A stretch of 64,000 nt of DNA from an uncultured Acidobacteriia bacterium (GCA_903923395.1 CAIXXM010000089.1:62001-126000), one strand, 5' to 3'; numbered from the stretch's first letter, positions 30,073-41,135 are shown. Notes: generated by a model not told the origin, from the letters alone. Translations and numbers: made by a program.

Positions 30073-31449
30073 TTGTACGTTGCCTTCCATCCTTCGACCT
30101 TGAAACGACTTCTCTGCTCCCTTCTCATCACCGGATGCGCCTTCGCTCAGGACCCGCTCACGCTGCGCAGCGCAGTGGAGCAGGCGGCTGCGAAGTATCC
30201 CTCGATTGCCGTCTCACTCGAACAGGTGAAAGCCGCAGCCGAAGGCGTGAACCTGGCGCGCACCGCCTTCCTGCCCAAAGCCGAATTTGCAGCACAAGTC
30301 AACCGCGCCACACACAACAACGTGTTCGGCATCCTGCTTCCCGGCACAGGCTTCCCCAGCCTCTCCGGCCCCGTGCTTCGCACCAACAGCTTTGACACAG
30401 TTTGGGGCTCCGCCGTGGGCGTCAATGTCAGCTGGGAACCCTTTGATTTCGGTCTCCGGCAAGCTGCCGTGAATGCCGCAGGTGCCACCAAAGACCGCGC
30501 CACCGCCGAAGTTGCCGTCACACGTTTCAATGTCTCCGCCGCCACTGCTGATGCTTTCCTCACCCTGCAGGCCGCGCTCGAAGTGGAAAAGGCCGCCAAT
30601 GCAGCCGTCGAACGGGCCAAGCAACTGGACACCATCGTCTCTGCCCTCGCGAAGAGTGAACTGCGGCCCGGTGCCGATGCTTCCCGCAGCCGCGCTGAAC
30701 TCGCCGCAGCGAAGACGCAGGCGATACAGGCACGCCAGGCCATCGCCAATGCCAAAGCCGTCCTCGCGCAGATGACCGGAGCACCCGTCACCGCCATTGC
30801 CGCCGAACAGTTCCTCGAAACCCCGAAAGCCGCTGCACCGGCCACCGAAAATCCGCATCCGGTTCTTACCGCCCAGCAGGCCGCCATCGCGGAAACCAAG
30901 GCCCGCGAAGAGATTCTCAAGAAGTCCTTCATGCCCAAGTTCAATCTCGAAGGTTCCGCCTACGCCCGCGGCACAGGTATTCAGCCCGACGGCCACGATG
31001 GCGGTTTCCTCAGCGGACTCGGCCCCAACTACCAGAACTGGGCTCTGGGCTTCAACGTCACATTCGCACCCACAGATATCTTCCAGCTGCGTGTCAAACG
31101 CAATCTCGAAGCCACACATGAAGCGTCAGACCGCGCCCGCTACCGTCTGCTGGTCACCGAACTCGACGCCCAAACCGCCAAGGCCAAAGCCGCCCTCGAT
31201 GCCGCCCGGGAAATTGCGGAAAACACTCCCGTACAGGTGGAAGCCGCACGCGCCGGGGAAGCCCAAGCCCGCGCCCGCTACCAGGCCGGACTCAGCAATA
31301 TCACGGACCTTGCCGATGCCCAGCGCATCCTCACACAAGCCGAAATCGACAACGCCCTCGCCCGCTTGAACATCTGGCGCGCCATGCTCCAACTCGCCAC
31401 CGCACAAGGCGATCTCGCTTCGTTCCTGCAAGCCGCGGAGGCCAAATAA
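30073..31449 (+). CDS. TolC-family outer membrane efflux protein
   Basis: LTLRSAVEQAAAKYPSIAVSLEQVKAA...; C-terminal ARARYQAGLSNITDLADAQRILTQAEIDNALARL; upstream of the RND pump. Start uncertain. Confidence 0.88.
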   Translation: MYVAFHPSTLKRLLCSLLITGCAFAQDPLTLRSAVEQAAAKYPSIAVSLEQVKAAAEGVNLARTAFLPKAEFAAQVNRATHNNVFGILLPGTGFPSLSGPVLRTNSFDTVWGSAVGVNVSWEPFDFGLRQAAVNAAGATKDRATAEVAVTRFNVSAATADAFLTLQAALEVEKAANAAVERAKQLDTIVSALAKSELRPGADASRSRAELAAAKTQAIQARQAIANAKAVLAQMTGAPVTAIAAEQFLETPKAAAPATENPHPVLTAQQAAIAETKAREEILKKSFMPKFNLEGSAYARGTGIQPDGHDGGFLSGLGPNYQNWALGFNVTFAPTDIFQLRVKRNLEATHEASDRARYRLLVTELDAQTAKAKAALDAAREIAENTPVQVEAARAGEAQARARYQAGLSNITDLADAQRILTQAEIDNALARLNIWRAMLQLATAQGDLASFLQAAEAK

Positions 31450-31453
31450 CCCC

Positions 31454-34400
31454 ATGCGCCTGATTCTCGCCGCACTCCGCCGCCCCGTCAGCGTCATTGT
31501 CATCATGCTCGCCATCGCAGCCTCCGCCTGGCTCGCGGTCAAGCGCATGAAGATCGATATCTTCCCCAGCCTCGGCGCGCCCGCCATCTACGTCGCACAG
31601 CCTTACAGCGGCATGGACCCCCAGCAAATGGAGGGCTTCATGACCTATTACTTCGAGTACCACTTCCTCTACATCACCGGCATTGAGCATGTGGAGAGCA
31701 AGAGTATCCAGGGCGCGGCACTCATGAAGCTGGTCTTCCACGACGGCACCGATATGAGCCAGGCCATGGCACAGGTCGTCGGCTATGTGAACCGCGCGCG
31801 CTCCTTCATGCCCGCCGGTGTGGTGCCGCCATTTATCGTCCGTTATGACGCTGGCTCCGTGCCGGTCGGCCAGCTGACGTTCTCCAGCCCGAACCGCAGT
31901 CCCAGCGAAATGCAGGATATTGCGCTGAACCGCGTCCGTCCACTCTTCGCCACGCTCGAAGGCGTCTCCGCGCCCCCGCCCTTTGGCGGCAACCAGAAGA
32001 CCATCGTCGTCCGGCTCGATCCTGAGCGTCTCGCCTCGTACCGCGTGTCGCCCGAAGAAGCGATCTCCGCCGTCAGTAAATCCACCATCGTGATGCCCTC
32101 CGGTGTGTTGCGCGAAGGCGATCTTACACGCATTGCTTCCAATAACTCCGTGGTGGCGGGCAATCTCGATGACCTGGCCAACGCCCCCGTGCGCACCGGC
32201 AGCGGACCCGCCGTCTTCCTCCGCGATATCGGCGTCGTCGAAGCCGGCACGGACATCGTGGCCGGCTATGCGCACGTGAACGGAAACCGCACGGTATACA
32301 TCCCGGTGACCAAGCGCGCCGATGCTTCCACGCTCGCTGTGATTGACCGCGTCCGCAAAGCTCTCCCCGCCATGCAGGCCGTCTGCCCGGACGATGTGAA
32401 AGTGGAACTGCAGTTCGATGAATCGAGAGTTGTCACCGGCTCGATCCGCGGTCTCATCACCGAAGGCCTGCTGGGCGCTTTGTTGACTGGCCTGATGGTG
32501 CTCTTCTTCCTGCGCGACTGGCGTTCCAGCATCATCGTCATCACCACCATTCCCTTCGCGCTGCTCTCCGCGGTGGTGGGTCTTTGGATTACAGACAACT
32601 CCATCAACATCATGACCCTCGGCGGGCTCGCCCTGGCCGTCGGGATATTGGTCGATGAAGCCACCGTCGAAATCGAGAACATACACTCCCACATGGATAG
32701 CGGCCTGCGCCGCATGGATGCCATCATCGCTGCCTGTTCGAAAACTGCGCTGCCCCGGCTTCTCTCCATGCTTTGCGTGCTCGCCGTGTTCGTGCCTTCG
32801 TTCTTCATGAGCGGAGTCGGCAAGCAGCTGTTCGTGCCGCTTTCCATCGCCGTCGGCTTTGCGATGATCTCGTCGTATCTGCTCTCCAGCACCCTGGTTC
32901 CAGTGCTGAGCGGCTGGATGATGAAGCCCATGCCTCTGCACTTCGGCCGCGGCAGGAAGTTCGAAAAGTTCACCACCACGCTGGTGAAATCGCGCCTGCT
33001 CGTCGCCCCGGTTTATTTGCTCGCAGCAGCGGCGCTGCTCTACTTTGTAGTGCCGTCACTGCATCTCGAACTCTTCCCCACCGGCGAACCAACATCGTTC
33101 CAGCTTCGCCTGCGCGCGGCTGCCGGCACCCGCATCGAACGCACCGAACTGCTCGCCCTGAAGGCCTACGAAATCGTCAAGCAGGAAGCGGGCCCGGGCA
33201 ATGTCGAAATCGTGACCGACTATGTCGGTGTCCAGCCCGCCAGCTACCCGGTCAACACCATTTACCTCTTCACGAGCGGCCCGCAGGAAGCCGTGTTGCA
33301 GATTGCGTTGAAGCCCGGTGCGCCCGTCAAAGGCGAAGCTTTCCGCGAGAAACTGCGCGCGCGTTTCACTTCGGAACTCACTGGAGTGCAGGCATCATTC
33401 GAAGCCGGCGATATCGTAAACCGCGTGATGAGCTTCGGCGCCCCCACCCCGATTGAGGTCGCAGTGCAGGGTCCGGCGCTCGATCAGGACCGCGCCTTTG
33501 CCGCGAAGATCAAGCCCGAACTCGAAAAGATCAACAGCCTGCGCGATCTCGGCTACGGCCAGCCGCAGGATTATCCGTCCGTACAGATCAATATTGACCG
33601 CGAACGCGCCGGGCAGCTCGGGCTCACCATGGCCGATGTGGCGCACTCTCTCATCCCCGCCACTTCCTCCAGCCGCTTCGTGGACCCCAATTACTGGCGT
33701 GACCCCGCCAGCGGTAATGCCTTCCAGATCCAGGTTGAGATCCCGCAGAACAAGATGAAATCCATGGCGGACCTCGCGAACCTGCCCGTCATGCCCGCAG
33801 GTAAGAGCGATACCCTGCTCGCTGACGTTGCGACGTTGAAGTATGGCAACGTAGTCGGCGAAGTGGACCGCTACAACATGCAGCGGCTCATCAGCCTCAC
33901 CGCCAACCTGCATGGCATCACGCTGGGCGACGCGGTGGAACTGCTGAACGCCGCAGTGAAGAAGGTGGGCGCACCGCCCAAGGGCATCACGGTTTCCGTG
34001 CGCGGCCAAGCCCCGGCGCTCGAGGAAACAGTCAAAGGTCTCAAGACCGGTCTGCTGCTCGCGATCGCGGTGATCTTCCTGCTGCTGGTGGCCAACTTCC
34101 AGTCGGTGCGGCTGGCACTGACCGTGATCCTTTCCGTCCCGGCAGTAGTGGCCGGTTCTGCCATCGCGTTGGTGCTGACCGGAACAACGTTGAACGTGCA
34201 GAGTTTCATGGGCAGCATCATGGCTATCGGCGTCGCGGTGGCGAACTCCATCCTGCTGGTGACCTTCAGCGAAATGTCCCGCCGCGAAGGCTTTGACAGC
34301 GAAGATGCTGCCATCGCCGGAGCCAAAGGCCGCGTCCGCGCCATCCTGATGACGGCCTGTGCGATGATCGCCGGCATGCTTCCCATGGCACTCGGCCTCG

Positions 34401-34582
34401 GGGACGGTGCGCAGCAGAACGCGCCCCTCGGCCGCGCGGTCATTGGCGGGCTGGCCGCCTCTACCCTGGTGACACTGTTTGTGTTGCCCTCAATCTACGC
34501 GATTCTGCAAAACAAAGCCAATCGACATTTCACGCCTTCGCTTGACCCGGGCGACCCACAGAGCAAATACTATGCGCGCTAG
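31454..34582 (+). CDS. RND-family efflux permease (AcrB/MexB/CusA-like)
   Basis: RRPVSVIVIMLAIAASAW, LFFLRDWRSSIIVITTIPFALL, GGLALAVGILVDEATVEIENI, FMGSIMAIGVAVANSILLV. Confidence 0.94.
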   Translation: MRLILAALRRPVSVIVIMLAIAASAWLAVKRMKIDIFPSLGAPAIYVAQPYSGMDPQQMEGFMTYYFEYHFLYITGIEHVESKSIQGAALMKLVFHDGTDMSQAMAQVVGYVNRARSFMPAGVVPPFIVRYDAGSVPVGQLTFSSPNRSPSEMQDIALNRVRPLFATLEGVSAPPPFGGNQKTIVVRLDPERLASYRVSPEEAISAVSKSTIVMPSGVLREGDLTRIASNNSVVAGNLDDLANAPVRTGSGPAVFLRDIGVVEAGTDIVAGYAHVNGNRTVYIPVTKRADASTLAVIDRVRKALPAMQAVCPDDVKVELQFDESRVVTGSIRGLITEGLLGALLTGLMVLFFLRDWRSSIIVITTIPFALLSAVVGLWITDNSINIMTLGGLALAVGILVDEATVEIENIHSHMDSGLRRMDAIIAACSKTALPRLLSMLCVLAVFVPSFFMSGVGKQLFVPLSIAVGFAMISSYLLSSTLVPVLSGWMMKPMPLHFGRGRKFEKFTTTLVKSRLLVAPVYLLAAAALLYFVVPSLHLELFPTGEPTSFQLRLRAAAGTRIERTELLALKAYEIVKQEAGPGNVEIVTDYVGVQPASYPVNTIYLFTSGPQEAVLQIALKPGAPVKGEAFREKLRARFTSELTGVQASFEAGDIVNRVMSFGAPTPIEVAVQGPALDQDRAFAAKIKPELEKINSLRDLGYGQPQDYPSVQINIDRERAGQLGLTMADVAHSLIPATSSSRFVDPNYWRDPASGNAFQIQVEIPQNKMKSMADLANLPVMPAGKSDTLLADVATLKYGNVVGEVDRYNMQRLISLTANLHGITLGDAVELLNAAVKKVGAPPKGITVSVRGQAPALEETVKGLKTGLLLAIAVIFLLLVANFQSVRLALTVILSVPAVVAGSAIALVLTGTTLNVQSFMGSIMAIGVAVANSILLVTFSEMSRREGFDSEDAAIAGAKGRVRAILMTACAMIAGMLPMALGLGDGAQQNAPLGRAVIGGLAASTLVTLFVLPSIYAILQNKANRHFTPSLDPGDPQSKYYAR

Positions 34583-35666
34583 ACTTCTCCTTCTTCCTGC
34601 AACAGCACTCCTCCTCGCGGCACAGGCCCGTGAAGCCAAGGTTGTGGATGCGGTCAAAGTTCTTTCGCTGCCCGTGGAACGCCGCGTGGAACTGCCCGGG
34701 GAATTCCAGCCCTACCAGCAAACGGCCATCCACGCCAAAGTGCAGGGTTTCGTGAGCAAAGTGCTGGTGGACCGGGGGTCCCGCGTCAAAGAGGGCGATT
34801 TACTGGCCGAATTGACCGCACCCGAACTCGACGCCCAAATCGCAGAGGCGCAGGCCCGCATTCCCGTCATCGAAGCCCAGAAAGCAGAAGCAGCCGCCAG
34901 TGTGGCCGCCGCGCAGAGCACGCTCGAAAAGCTCAAGACCGCCAACCAAACCCCGGGCGCCGTCGCAGGCAATGAAATTGTCCAGACGGAGAACGTGGTG
35001 AAAGCCGGGAAGGCGCGTATACAGTCTCTGGACCAGTCCATCACCGCGGTCAAGGCCAGCGTGGCCGCCATTGAGGAATTGAAGAGGTACCTCAGCATCA
35101 CGGCACCCTTCACCGGTGTGATCACCACCCGCTATGTTTCGCCCGGCGCATTGGCCAGTCCGCAGAGTGGTCCGCTGTTTGATCTGGAACAACACAACCG
35201 ACTGCGCCTGGTGGTTGCCGTGCCGGAACGCGATGCCGGTGCGATTCCCGCGAAGGGCCAGTTTTCGTTCAAAGTGCCTGCGTATCCCGGTGCCACGTTC
35301 AAGGGCAGTGTGGCGCGCAACTCCGGGGTCATCGATTCGAAGACCCGCAGCATGGCCGTCGAACTCGACGTGCTGAACCCCAAGGGCCAACTTGCCCCCG
35401 GCATGTACCCAACGGTGGAATGGATTGTGGTCTCTTCGGGCACTGTGCTGCTGGTTCCGCCATCGTCCGTCGCCGTGACCACCGAACGGACGTTCGTGAA
35501 CCGCATCCGCAATGGCAAGGTGGAATGGATCGACGTGGTGAAGGGTGCGCCGTCGGGTGACCGCATTGAAGTCCGTTCGCCGCAACTGTTCGAAGGCGAC
35601 ACCATCGCCCGGCGCGGCACCGATGAACTTCGTCCCGGCACTCCCATAGACGCCAAGGTGAAGTAA
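34572..35666 (+). CDS. RND efflux periplasmic adaptor subunit
   Basis: GEFQPYQQTAIHAKVQGFVSKVLVDRGSRVKEGDLLAELTAPELDAQI; ITAPFTGVITTRYVSPGALA; start set at MRARLLLLP. Confidence 0.92.
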   Translation: MRARLLLLPATALLLAAQAREAKVVDAVKVLSLPVERRVELPGEFQPYQQTAIHAKVQGFVSKVLVDRGSRVKEGDLLAELTAPELDAQIAEAQARIPVIEAQKAEAAASVAAAQSTLEKLKTANQTPGAVAGNEIVQTENVVKAGKARIQSLDQSITAVKASVAAIEELKRYLSITAPFTGVITTRYVSPGALASPQSGPLFDLEQHNRLRLVVAVPERDAGAIPAKGQFSFKVPAYPGATFKGSVARNSGVIDSKTRSMAVELDVLNPKGQLAPGMYPTVEWIVVSSGTVLLVPPSSVAVTTERTFVNRIRNGKVEWIDVVKGAPSGDRIEVRSPQLFEGDTIARRGTDELRPGTPIDAKVK

Positions 35667-35675
35667 GGTGAAGAG

Positions 35676-36116
35676 ATGATCGCAACCAGCTGGCCGTGGG
35701 CTCTCGTGGGACTCTGCATGCTCCTCGTTCTTTGGAAACAAAGGGCCAGCGCCTCATCCATCTTCGCGACACTGGCACCCAGTCTGCTCTGGATGGCGTT
35801 GTTTTACTGGTCACAGGACCGGCGGTTCTTCTTCCCGTACTGCATGCAATTCGCCGTGCAGCTGGGTTACCAGCTGACCGGAAAAACGGACCGGCCGATG
35901 CTTTACGGCGGCGGTGGAATTGTTGCCCTGTTCACCGCGATCCGCGTCTGGCAGGGAGCAACGGCGTTCGTGCTTTTCGTGGAACTGCTGGTCGCCGCGA
36001 TTATTCTCTATCTCGCCGCCCGCGCAGAGAAGAGAGCGGCATCCGGTCTGGAACTCCGCGCCGTAGCGGGAGTTATCGCCTCATTGCTCGCCTACATTAG
36101 CCTCGCGGTGAATTAG
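35676..36116 (+). CDS. small multi-TM hypothetical membrane protein
   Basis: Hydrophobic 146-aa ORF directly after the RND adaptor. Confidence 0.6.
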   Translation: MIATSWPWALVGLCMLLVLWKQRASASSIFATLAPSLLWMALFYWSQDRRFFFPYCMQFAVQLGYQLTGKTDRPMLYGGGGIVALFTAIRVWQGATAFVLFVELLVAAIILYLAARAEKRAASGLELRAVAGVIASLLAYISLAVN

Positions 36117-36198
36117 TTTCGGGGTTGGTGACAGAGAGTCCGCGCGTTTCTTGTATTCCCTATTGAGATCCGGAACCGGAGCTCCTGAAGGGAAGCAA

Positions 36199-36948
36199 AT
36201 GTTTCGAAATGTATTTTTCAGTGGATTGCTGACTGTTACCGTTTTCTCCGCTCTTTCATATGGGGATTTCGTGCCTGTTGCGGCGATCCCTGGCAGCGGG
36301 TTGCAAGGCCTCAATGGCGAGTTCTGGCATGGTGTCGGCAGCCAGGGCAGTATTGCGGGCAATGACGCTTACGTGGCAGCCAACCCGGTGCCCACGGAAA
36401 CGTTCCAGATCAACCAGATCAATACGGCGAATGTCGCCGACTCCACCAGCCTGAAATCATTCCTGAACTCTGGAACAAGTGTCGCGACCAACTTCTCCGC
36501 TGGCGATGGCAGTCAGTACGACACGCACCAGAGTTACTTCATCTTCACCGGCTATCTGGCTGTGACGGCGGCAGGAACCTCAACGTGGAACTTTGAAACC
36601 AACTCCGACGACTATACACAGCTGCTGATCAATGGCACCACTGTTCTAGCCCGCACTTCAAGCGATGCACCTACAAAGACGGGAACGGCAGTTTTTGACG
36701 GCCCCGGTCTCTACGCCTTCACTCTCAAGTTCAGCAACAATGGCGGCGGGATCCAGGTGATCGCAGCGGCTGATCAGACTGGCGGCGGCAACTTCAACCC
36801 GATCAGCAGTTCCAGTTTCTACGAAACTACGGCTTCCACCGCGGCCCCCGAACCAGCAGCATGGCAATTACTGACTGCGGGTTGCGTACTGCTGGCCGCA
36901 GGGCTCCGCCAGCGCAAGGCATCGAGGAGTGACAGCATATGCGAGTAA
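36199..36948 (+). CDS. PEP-CTERM secreted protein with PA14-like domain
   Basis: Signal peptide; STWNFETNSDDYTQLLINGTTVL; C-terminal APEPAAWQLLTAGCVLLAAGLRQRK. Confidence 0.75.
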   Translation: MFRNVFFSGLLTVTVFSALSYGDFVPVAAIPGSGLQGLNGEFWHGVGSQGSIAGNDAYVAANPVPTETFQINQINTANVADSTSLKSFLNSGTSVATNFSAGDGSQYDTHQSYFIFTGYLAVTAAGTSTWNFETNSDDYTQLLINGTTVLARTSSDAPTKTGTAVFDGPGLYAFTLKFSNNGGGIQVIAAADQTGGGNFNPISSSSFYETTASTAAPEPAAWQLLTAGCVLLAAGLRQRKASRSDSICE

Positions 36949-37715
36949 CGCCGTTCATGCTAACAACGGCTGCTGCGTTGATCTTCGCCGCAGGCGCTCA
37001 CGCTGAGCTGGTGACTTATGTTGGCACCGACTTCGATACTGGAGCCAACTGGCGGAACACCGCGGACTACAAGGGTGTTTACGGCAGTTACAGCGAACTC
37101 GGTCAGGATGCCTGGTTTGTAGCTGGCGCCAGCGGCTCCACGCATATCTCTGCCTCTTATATCTCCGCCATCAGCACCGCAGGGGTGAGCGTGTATCCGG
37201 GCAATGGTGGCTATGTCATGATCGATGACCCGAATTCCACAACCGGGGGATTGATCCGTTCCGGAACGCTGAATCCGAATCCCGGCACGAATAGCTCCAC
37301 CGTGGAGATGACAATCACGTTCGGCGCGAACGCTCCGGCATTGGTGCAGGTTGCCGTGATGATTGACAACCTCGACATCGCGAACTTCAACCCAAATTCA
37401 GTAACATTCAGTCAGGTTGGTGGCAGCGGAACGGCGGCTACGGCAGTGACAACCGGGGCATCCTATTTCAACCGCTCCCCTGACCTTATGTATTTCGACA
37501 TCGCGGGAATCACATCCGGAGATGTATTCAAGCTCAGTGCCACCGGCGGACCAAACGGTACAGCGACAGTTGGCGCGGTGGCATTTGATACGGCAGCCAC
37601 CACAGCGACACCGGAGCCGGGCACGGTAGTGCTTGCGGCAGCAGCCATCATCCTTGTTCTGTTGATGAACCGGGCAAATAAAACAAGAGTCACTGACGAC
37701 GGCAGCCAGATTTAA
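36939..37715 (+). CDS. PEP-CTERM secreted protein
   Basis: Signal peptide and C-terminal TPEPGTVVLAAAAIILVLLMNRANK. Confidence 0.75.
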   Translation: MRVTPFMLTTAAALIFAAGAHAELVTYVGTDFDTGANWRNTADYKGVYGSYSELGQDAWFVAGASGSTHISASYISAISTAGVSVYPGNGGYVMIDDPNSTTGGLIRSGTLNPNPGTNSSTVEMTITFGANAPALVQVAVMIDNLDIANFNPNSVTFSQVGGSGTAATAVTTGASYFNRSPDLMYFDIAGITSGDVFKLSATGGPNGTATVGAVAFDTAATTATPEPGTVVLAAAAIILVLLMNRANKTRVTDDGSQI

Positions 37716-37852
37716 CAACAGCTTGGTCGTAAACAACGATCGGATCCACGGTTGACCACCGCCCGCCGGTTCAGCAACCTTTTCGTCGGCAGGGCGGTTG
37801 ATTTCCGCAGCGGGTAAGTTTCACTCACTCCAAATATTACAAGTTCGTTAAG

Positions 37853-37873
37853 CCGCCCGGTTTGGGCGGTTTT
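37853..37873 (+). terminator. intrinsic terminator-like hairpin
   Basis: CCGCCC-GGTTT-GGGCGG-TTTT upstream of the TonB receptor gene. Confidence 0.6.
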
Positions 37874-37961
37874 GCGTGTTAGCCTCAAATTATCCATTCA
37901 GGTAAACAGGCAAACCCTTTTTCGGGGGATTTGTGTATTCAATTTGTAATACAAGGAGTAA

Positions 37962-40900
37962 TTGGTGAGGAAAGACCACACACATCGCTATAAGTCTTTG
38001 TGCTTGTTCGCGATGCTGCTTCCCGCGGCATTGTACGCACAGACTGCAGGTTCCGGCACCATCGCCGGCACCGTTACGGACCCCGCCGGAGCCAGTGTTC
38101 CGGGCGCTACCGTTGCGGTTCACGGCACGCTGAACGGCATCGACCGCACCGTGCAGACCAGTAACGCAGGTATTTACACAGTTCCCTTCCTTCCCTCGGG
38201 CGCATACACCATTTCCGTGACCAAGTCCGGTTTCGCAAAGACGGAACGCAAGGGCGTGACCATGGAAGTCGGCCGTACGCTGACCATTGATTTTGCTTTG
38301 ACTGTGCAACAGGGCAACGATTCCGTCACCGTGACGGGTGAAGCTCCGGTCGTTGACTCCGAGAAGACTGACGTTTCCCAATCCGTGGATGGCGATCTGG
38401 TGAAGAACCTGCCCATCATCGGCCGCCGCTGGGACAATTTCGTACTGCTGACCCCGGGCACCACGACGGACGGCGGTCTGGTTTCCTACCGCGGTATTTC
38501 CGGTCTCTACAACAACAACTCCGTGGACGGCGCGAACAACAACCAGGCCTTCTTCTCCGAAGCCCGCGGCCGGTCGACGATGCCCTACACCTATTCGCTC
38601 GATGCGATTCAGGAATTCCAGGTCAGCTCCAGCAACTACTCGGCGGAATTCGGCCAGGCTGCGGGCGGCGTGGTGAACGCGATCACGAAGTCGGGCACGA
38701 ATGATCTGCACGGCGATGCCTTCTATTACTACCGCAACCCGGGCTGGAATGCGCTCGATCCGATCAACAAGTCCAAGAGCATCTACACCCAGGCGATCCA
38801 CCAGAACCACCAGTTCGGCGGCAGTGTGGGCGGCGCGGCGATCAAGGACAAGCTGTTCTACTTCTTCAACTACGACGGCAACCGCAAGGTGTTCCCCATC
38901 AGCTACATCAGCACGGCGACGTTCCCGCTGGCCTGCCCGGCTGCAGTTTCCCCCGCGCAGTGCACCGCCGCGAACAACTACCTGAGTGGTTTGACCGGCA
39001 CCTATGCCCGCACCGGCGTGAATGACCTGGCGCTCGGCAAGATTGATTATCAGTTGAACTCCCGCAACCGCATCTCCAGCAACTTCAACTGGGGTGATTA
39101 CCACGCACCGAACGCTTACAACAGCAACGCGACGGTGTCCAACAACTCCGTGACCGCGAATGCGCCGATCATCACGCATACCCGCTTCTTCATCGCCAGC
39201 TGGGATTCCACACTGAGCAGCAACAAGCTGAACAACCTCCGCTTCCAGTGGGGTCTCGACCGCGAAATCGCCGGTGCGAATTCCGGTGGCCCGAGCATCA
39301 CGGTTGCCTCCGTCATGGCGTATGGCATGCCGAACGCACTGCCCCGCCCGGCCTTCCCCGATGAGCACCGCCTGCAGTTTGCCGACACCTTCTCCTGGAC
39401 GCTGGGCAAGCACCAGCTCAAGATGGGCGTGGACGTGAACATCATCCACGAAGTTCTGGAAAACCTCTTCCAGGGCGGCGGTATTTACAGCTACTCCGGG
39501 TCCGCACAGGCTGCCTTCAGCAACTGGGTGCTGGACGTTTACGGCATCAACAACAACGACGGTCTGACCGGCCGCCACTACAGCTCGTTCACGCAGGTGA
39601 CCGACCCCATCACCGGCACCGGCAAAGACGACTTCTACAACAATGACTTTGCGGGCTTCGTGGAAGACACCTGGCGCTTGAAGTCGAACCTGACCTTCAA
39701 CCTGGGCCTGCGCTATGAAATCCAGACCGTGCCGCAGCCGCCCAAGCCGAACACCACCACGCCGCTGAACTCCGCTCTGACGTCTTACATCAACACGGAC
39801 AAGGCGAACTTTGCTCCCCGCCTCGGTATGGCCTGGAATCCGATGAAGGGTCTTGTGGTCCGCACCGGTTATGGCATGTTCTACGCCAAAACCACCAACA
39901 GCACCTTCTACACGATCCGCGTGGAAAATGGCGTGTTCCAGCAGACCTTCGGCTGCTCGCCGACGAGCTGCCCCTCGCTGACTTTCCCCAACGTGATCTT
40001 CACGCCGCCGGGACCGACGCCTGCTGCTCCGTTCGCCGGTGCACTGACTCCCAAGGTCACCACGTTCACACCGCCTTCGAGCACGCAGCTCTCCCGCGGT
40101 TTGACGCATGACTTCCACAACCCGCTGGTGCACGAAGGTGACCTCACCCTCGAAAAGCAGATCTTCGGCAACATGAGCGTTTCCGCTGCATGGCTCTTCA
40201 GCCGCGGCCTGCGTCTGCCGGTCTTCGCCGATGCGAACATCGCGCCTTCAACGCAGACTCACACCTACGCGGTGTTGAACTCCTCCAACGCTTTGGCACA
40301 GACGGTTACGGTGCCCTGGTACACGGCCCGCATTGATGGCCCCACCAGCGGTGACATCCTTACTGGCTACAGCGTGGTCAACTCCTGGTACAACGGCCTG
40401 GCGCTGACGTTCCGCCGCCCGATGAGCCATGGCATTGAAGCCCTGGTCAACTACACCTTCAGCAAGTCCATTGACGACGGTGCTGTGGCCGGTGCGAACG
40501 GCACCTTCAACGGTACGGATTGGCCGCTTGACCCGAAGAACCAGAAGGCGGAAAACTCGCTTTCGGATCTGGATCAGCGGCACCGTTTCACGGGCAGCAT
40601 TGTTTACCAGCCACAGTTCTTCAAGGGCCTGAAAAATGGTTTCGCCAAGCAGGCACTCGATGGCTGGATGGTTTCGACCATCGTGACGGTTGCCTCCGCG
40701 CAGCCCATCTTTGCGCAGATCTCCGGCTTCCCCTCGGGCGGCGTGGATTACGGCGTGACGGGTGGTGAAGTGACGAACACGGGTGGTTCCACCGGTGGCC
40801 GTCCGCCGCAGGTTGGCCGCAACGTGTTCTTCGGTCAGCCGCTCCGCAACGTGGATTTCCGCCTGATGCGTGAATTCACGGTGAAGGAAAAGTATCACCT

Positions 40901-41135
40901 GCAGATGATTGGTGAAGCCTTCAACATCTTCAACCACACCAATATCAGCAGCGTGAACACAACGGCGTTCAACTACACGGCAGTCGGCACCGCACCTTGC
41001 ACCAGCACGGTTGCCGGCAGCGCGAATGGCTGTCTGGTTCCCAACCCCACGTTCCTGGCACCGACTTCTTCGACCTCAACCAACGGCCTCTATGCGGCCC
41101 GCCAGTTGCAGATTTCGGCGAAGTTCGTGTTCTAA
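37962..41135 (+). CDS. Oar-like TonB-dependent receptor with N-terminal carboxypeptidase-regulatory-like domain
   Basis: GTIAGTVTDPAGASVPGATVAV; plug VDGANNNQAFFSEARGRSTMPYTYSLDAIQEFQVSSSNYSAEFGQAAGGVVNAITKSGTN; C-terminal aromatic FVF. Start codon (GTG) uncertain. Confidence 0.93.
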   Translation: MVRKDHTHRYKSLCLFAMLLPAALYAQTAGSGTIAGTVTDPAGASVPGATVAVHGTLNGIDRTVQTSNAGIYTVPFLPSGAYTISVTKSGFAKTERKGVTMEVGRTLTIDFALTVQQGNDSVTVTGEAPVVDSEKTDVSQSVDGDLVKNLPIIGRRWDNFVLLTPGTTTDGGLVSYRGISGLYNNNSVDGANNNQAFFSEARGRSTMPYTYSLDAIQEFQVSSSNYSAEFGQAAGGVVNAITKSGTNDLHGDAFYYYRNPGWNALDPINKSKSIYTQAIHQNHQFGGSVGGAAIKDKLFYFFNYDGNRKVFPISYISTATFPLACPAAVSPAQCTAANNYLSGLTGTYARTGVNDLALGKIDYQLNSRNRISSNFNWGDYHAPNAYNSNATVSNNSVTANAPIITHTRFFIASWDSTLSSNKLNNLRFQWGLDREIAGANSGGPSITVASVMAYGMPNALPRPAFPDEHRLQFADTFSWTLGKHQLKMGVDVNIIHEVLENLFQGGGIYSYSGSAQAAFSNWVLDVYGINNNDGLTGRHYSSFTQVTDPITGTGKDDFYNNDFAGFVEDTWRLKSNLTFNLGLRYEIQTVPQPPKPNTTTPLNSALTSYINTDKANFAPRLGMAWNPMKGLVVRTGYGMFYAKTTNSTFYTIRVENGVFQQTFGCSPTSCPSLTFPNVIFTPPGPTPAAPFAGALTPKVTTFTPPSSTQLSRGLTHDFHNPLVHEGDLTLEKQIFGNMSVSAAWLFSRGLRLPVFADANIAPSTQTHTYAVLNSSNALAQTVTVPWYTARIDGPTSGDILTGYSVVNSWYNGLALTFRRPMSHGIEALVNYTFSKSIDDGAVAGANGTFNGTDWPLDPKNQKAENSLSDLDQRHRFTGSIVYQPQFFKGLKNGFAKQALDGWMVSTIVTVASAQPIFAQISGFPSGGVDYGVTGGEVTNTGGSTGGRPPQVGRNVFFGQPLRNVDFRLMREFTVKEKYHLQMIGEAFNIFNHTNISSVNTTAFNYTAVGTAPCTSTVAGSANGCLVPNPTFLAPTSSTSTNGLYAARQLQISAKFVF

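Noticed and set aside
31331-32941. 536-aa minus-strand ORF opposite the RND permease
   Set aside because: His/Gly-rich shadow ORF against a strongly conserved RND permease.
37890-40133. 747-aa minus-strand ORF opposite the TonB receptor gene
   Set aside because: Low-complexity His/Arg/Val/Gly-rich shadow ORF antisense to a clearly coding gene; typical of GC-rich coding DNA.
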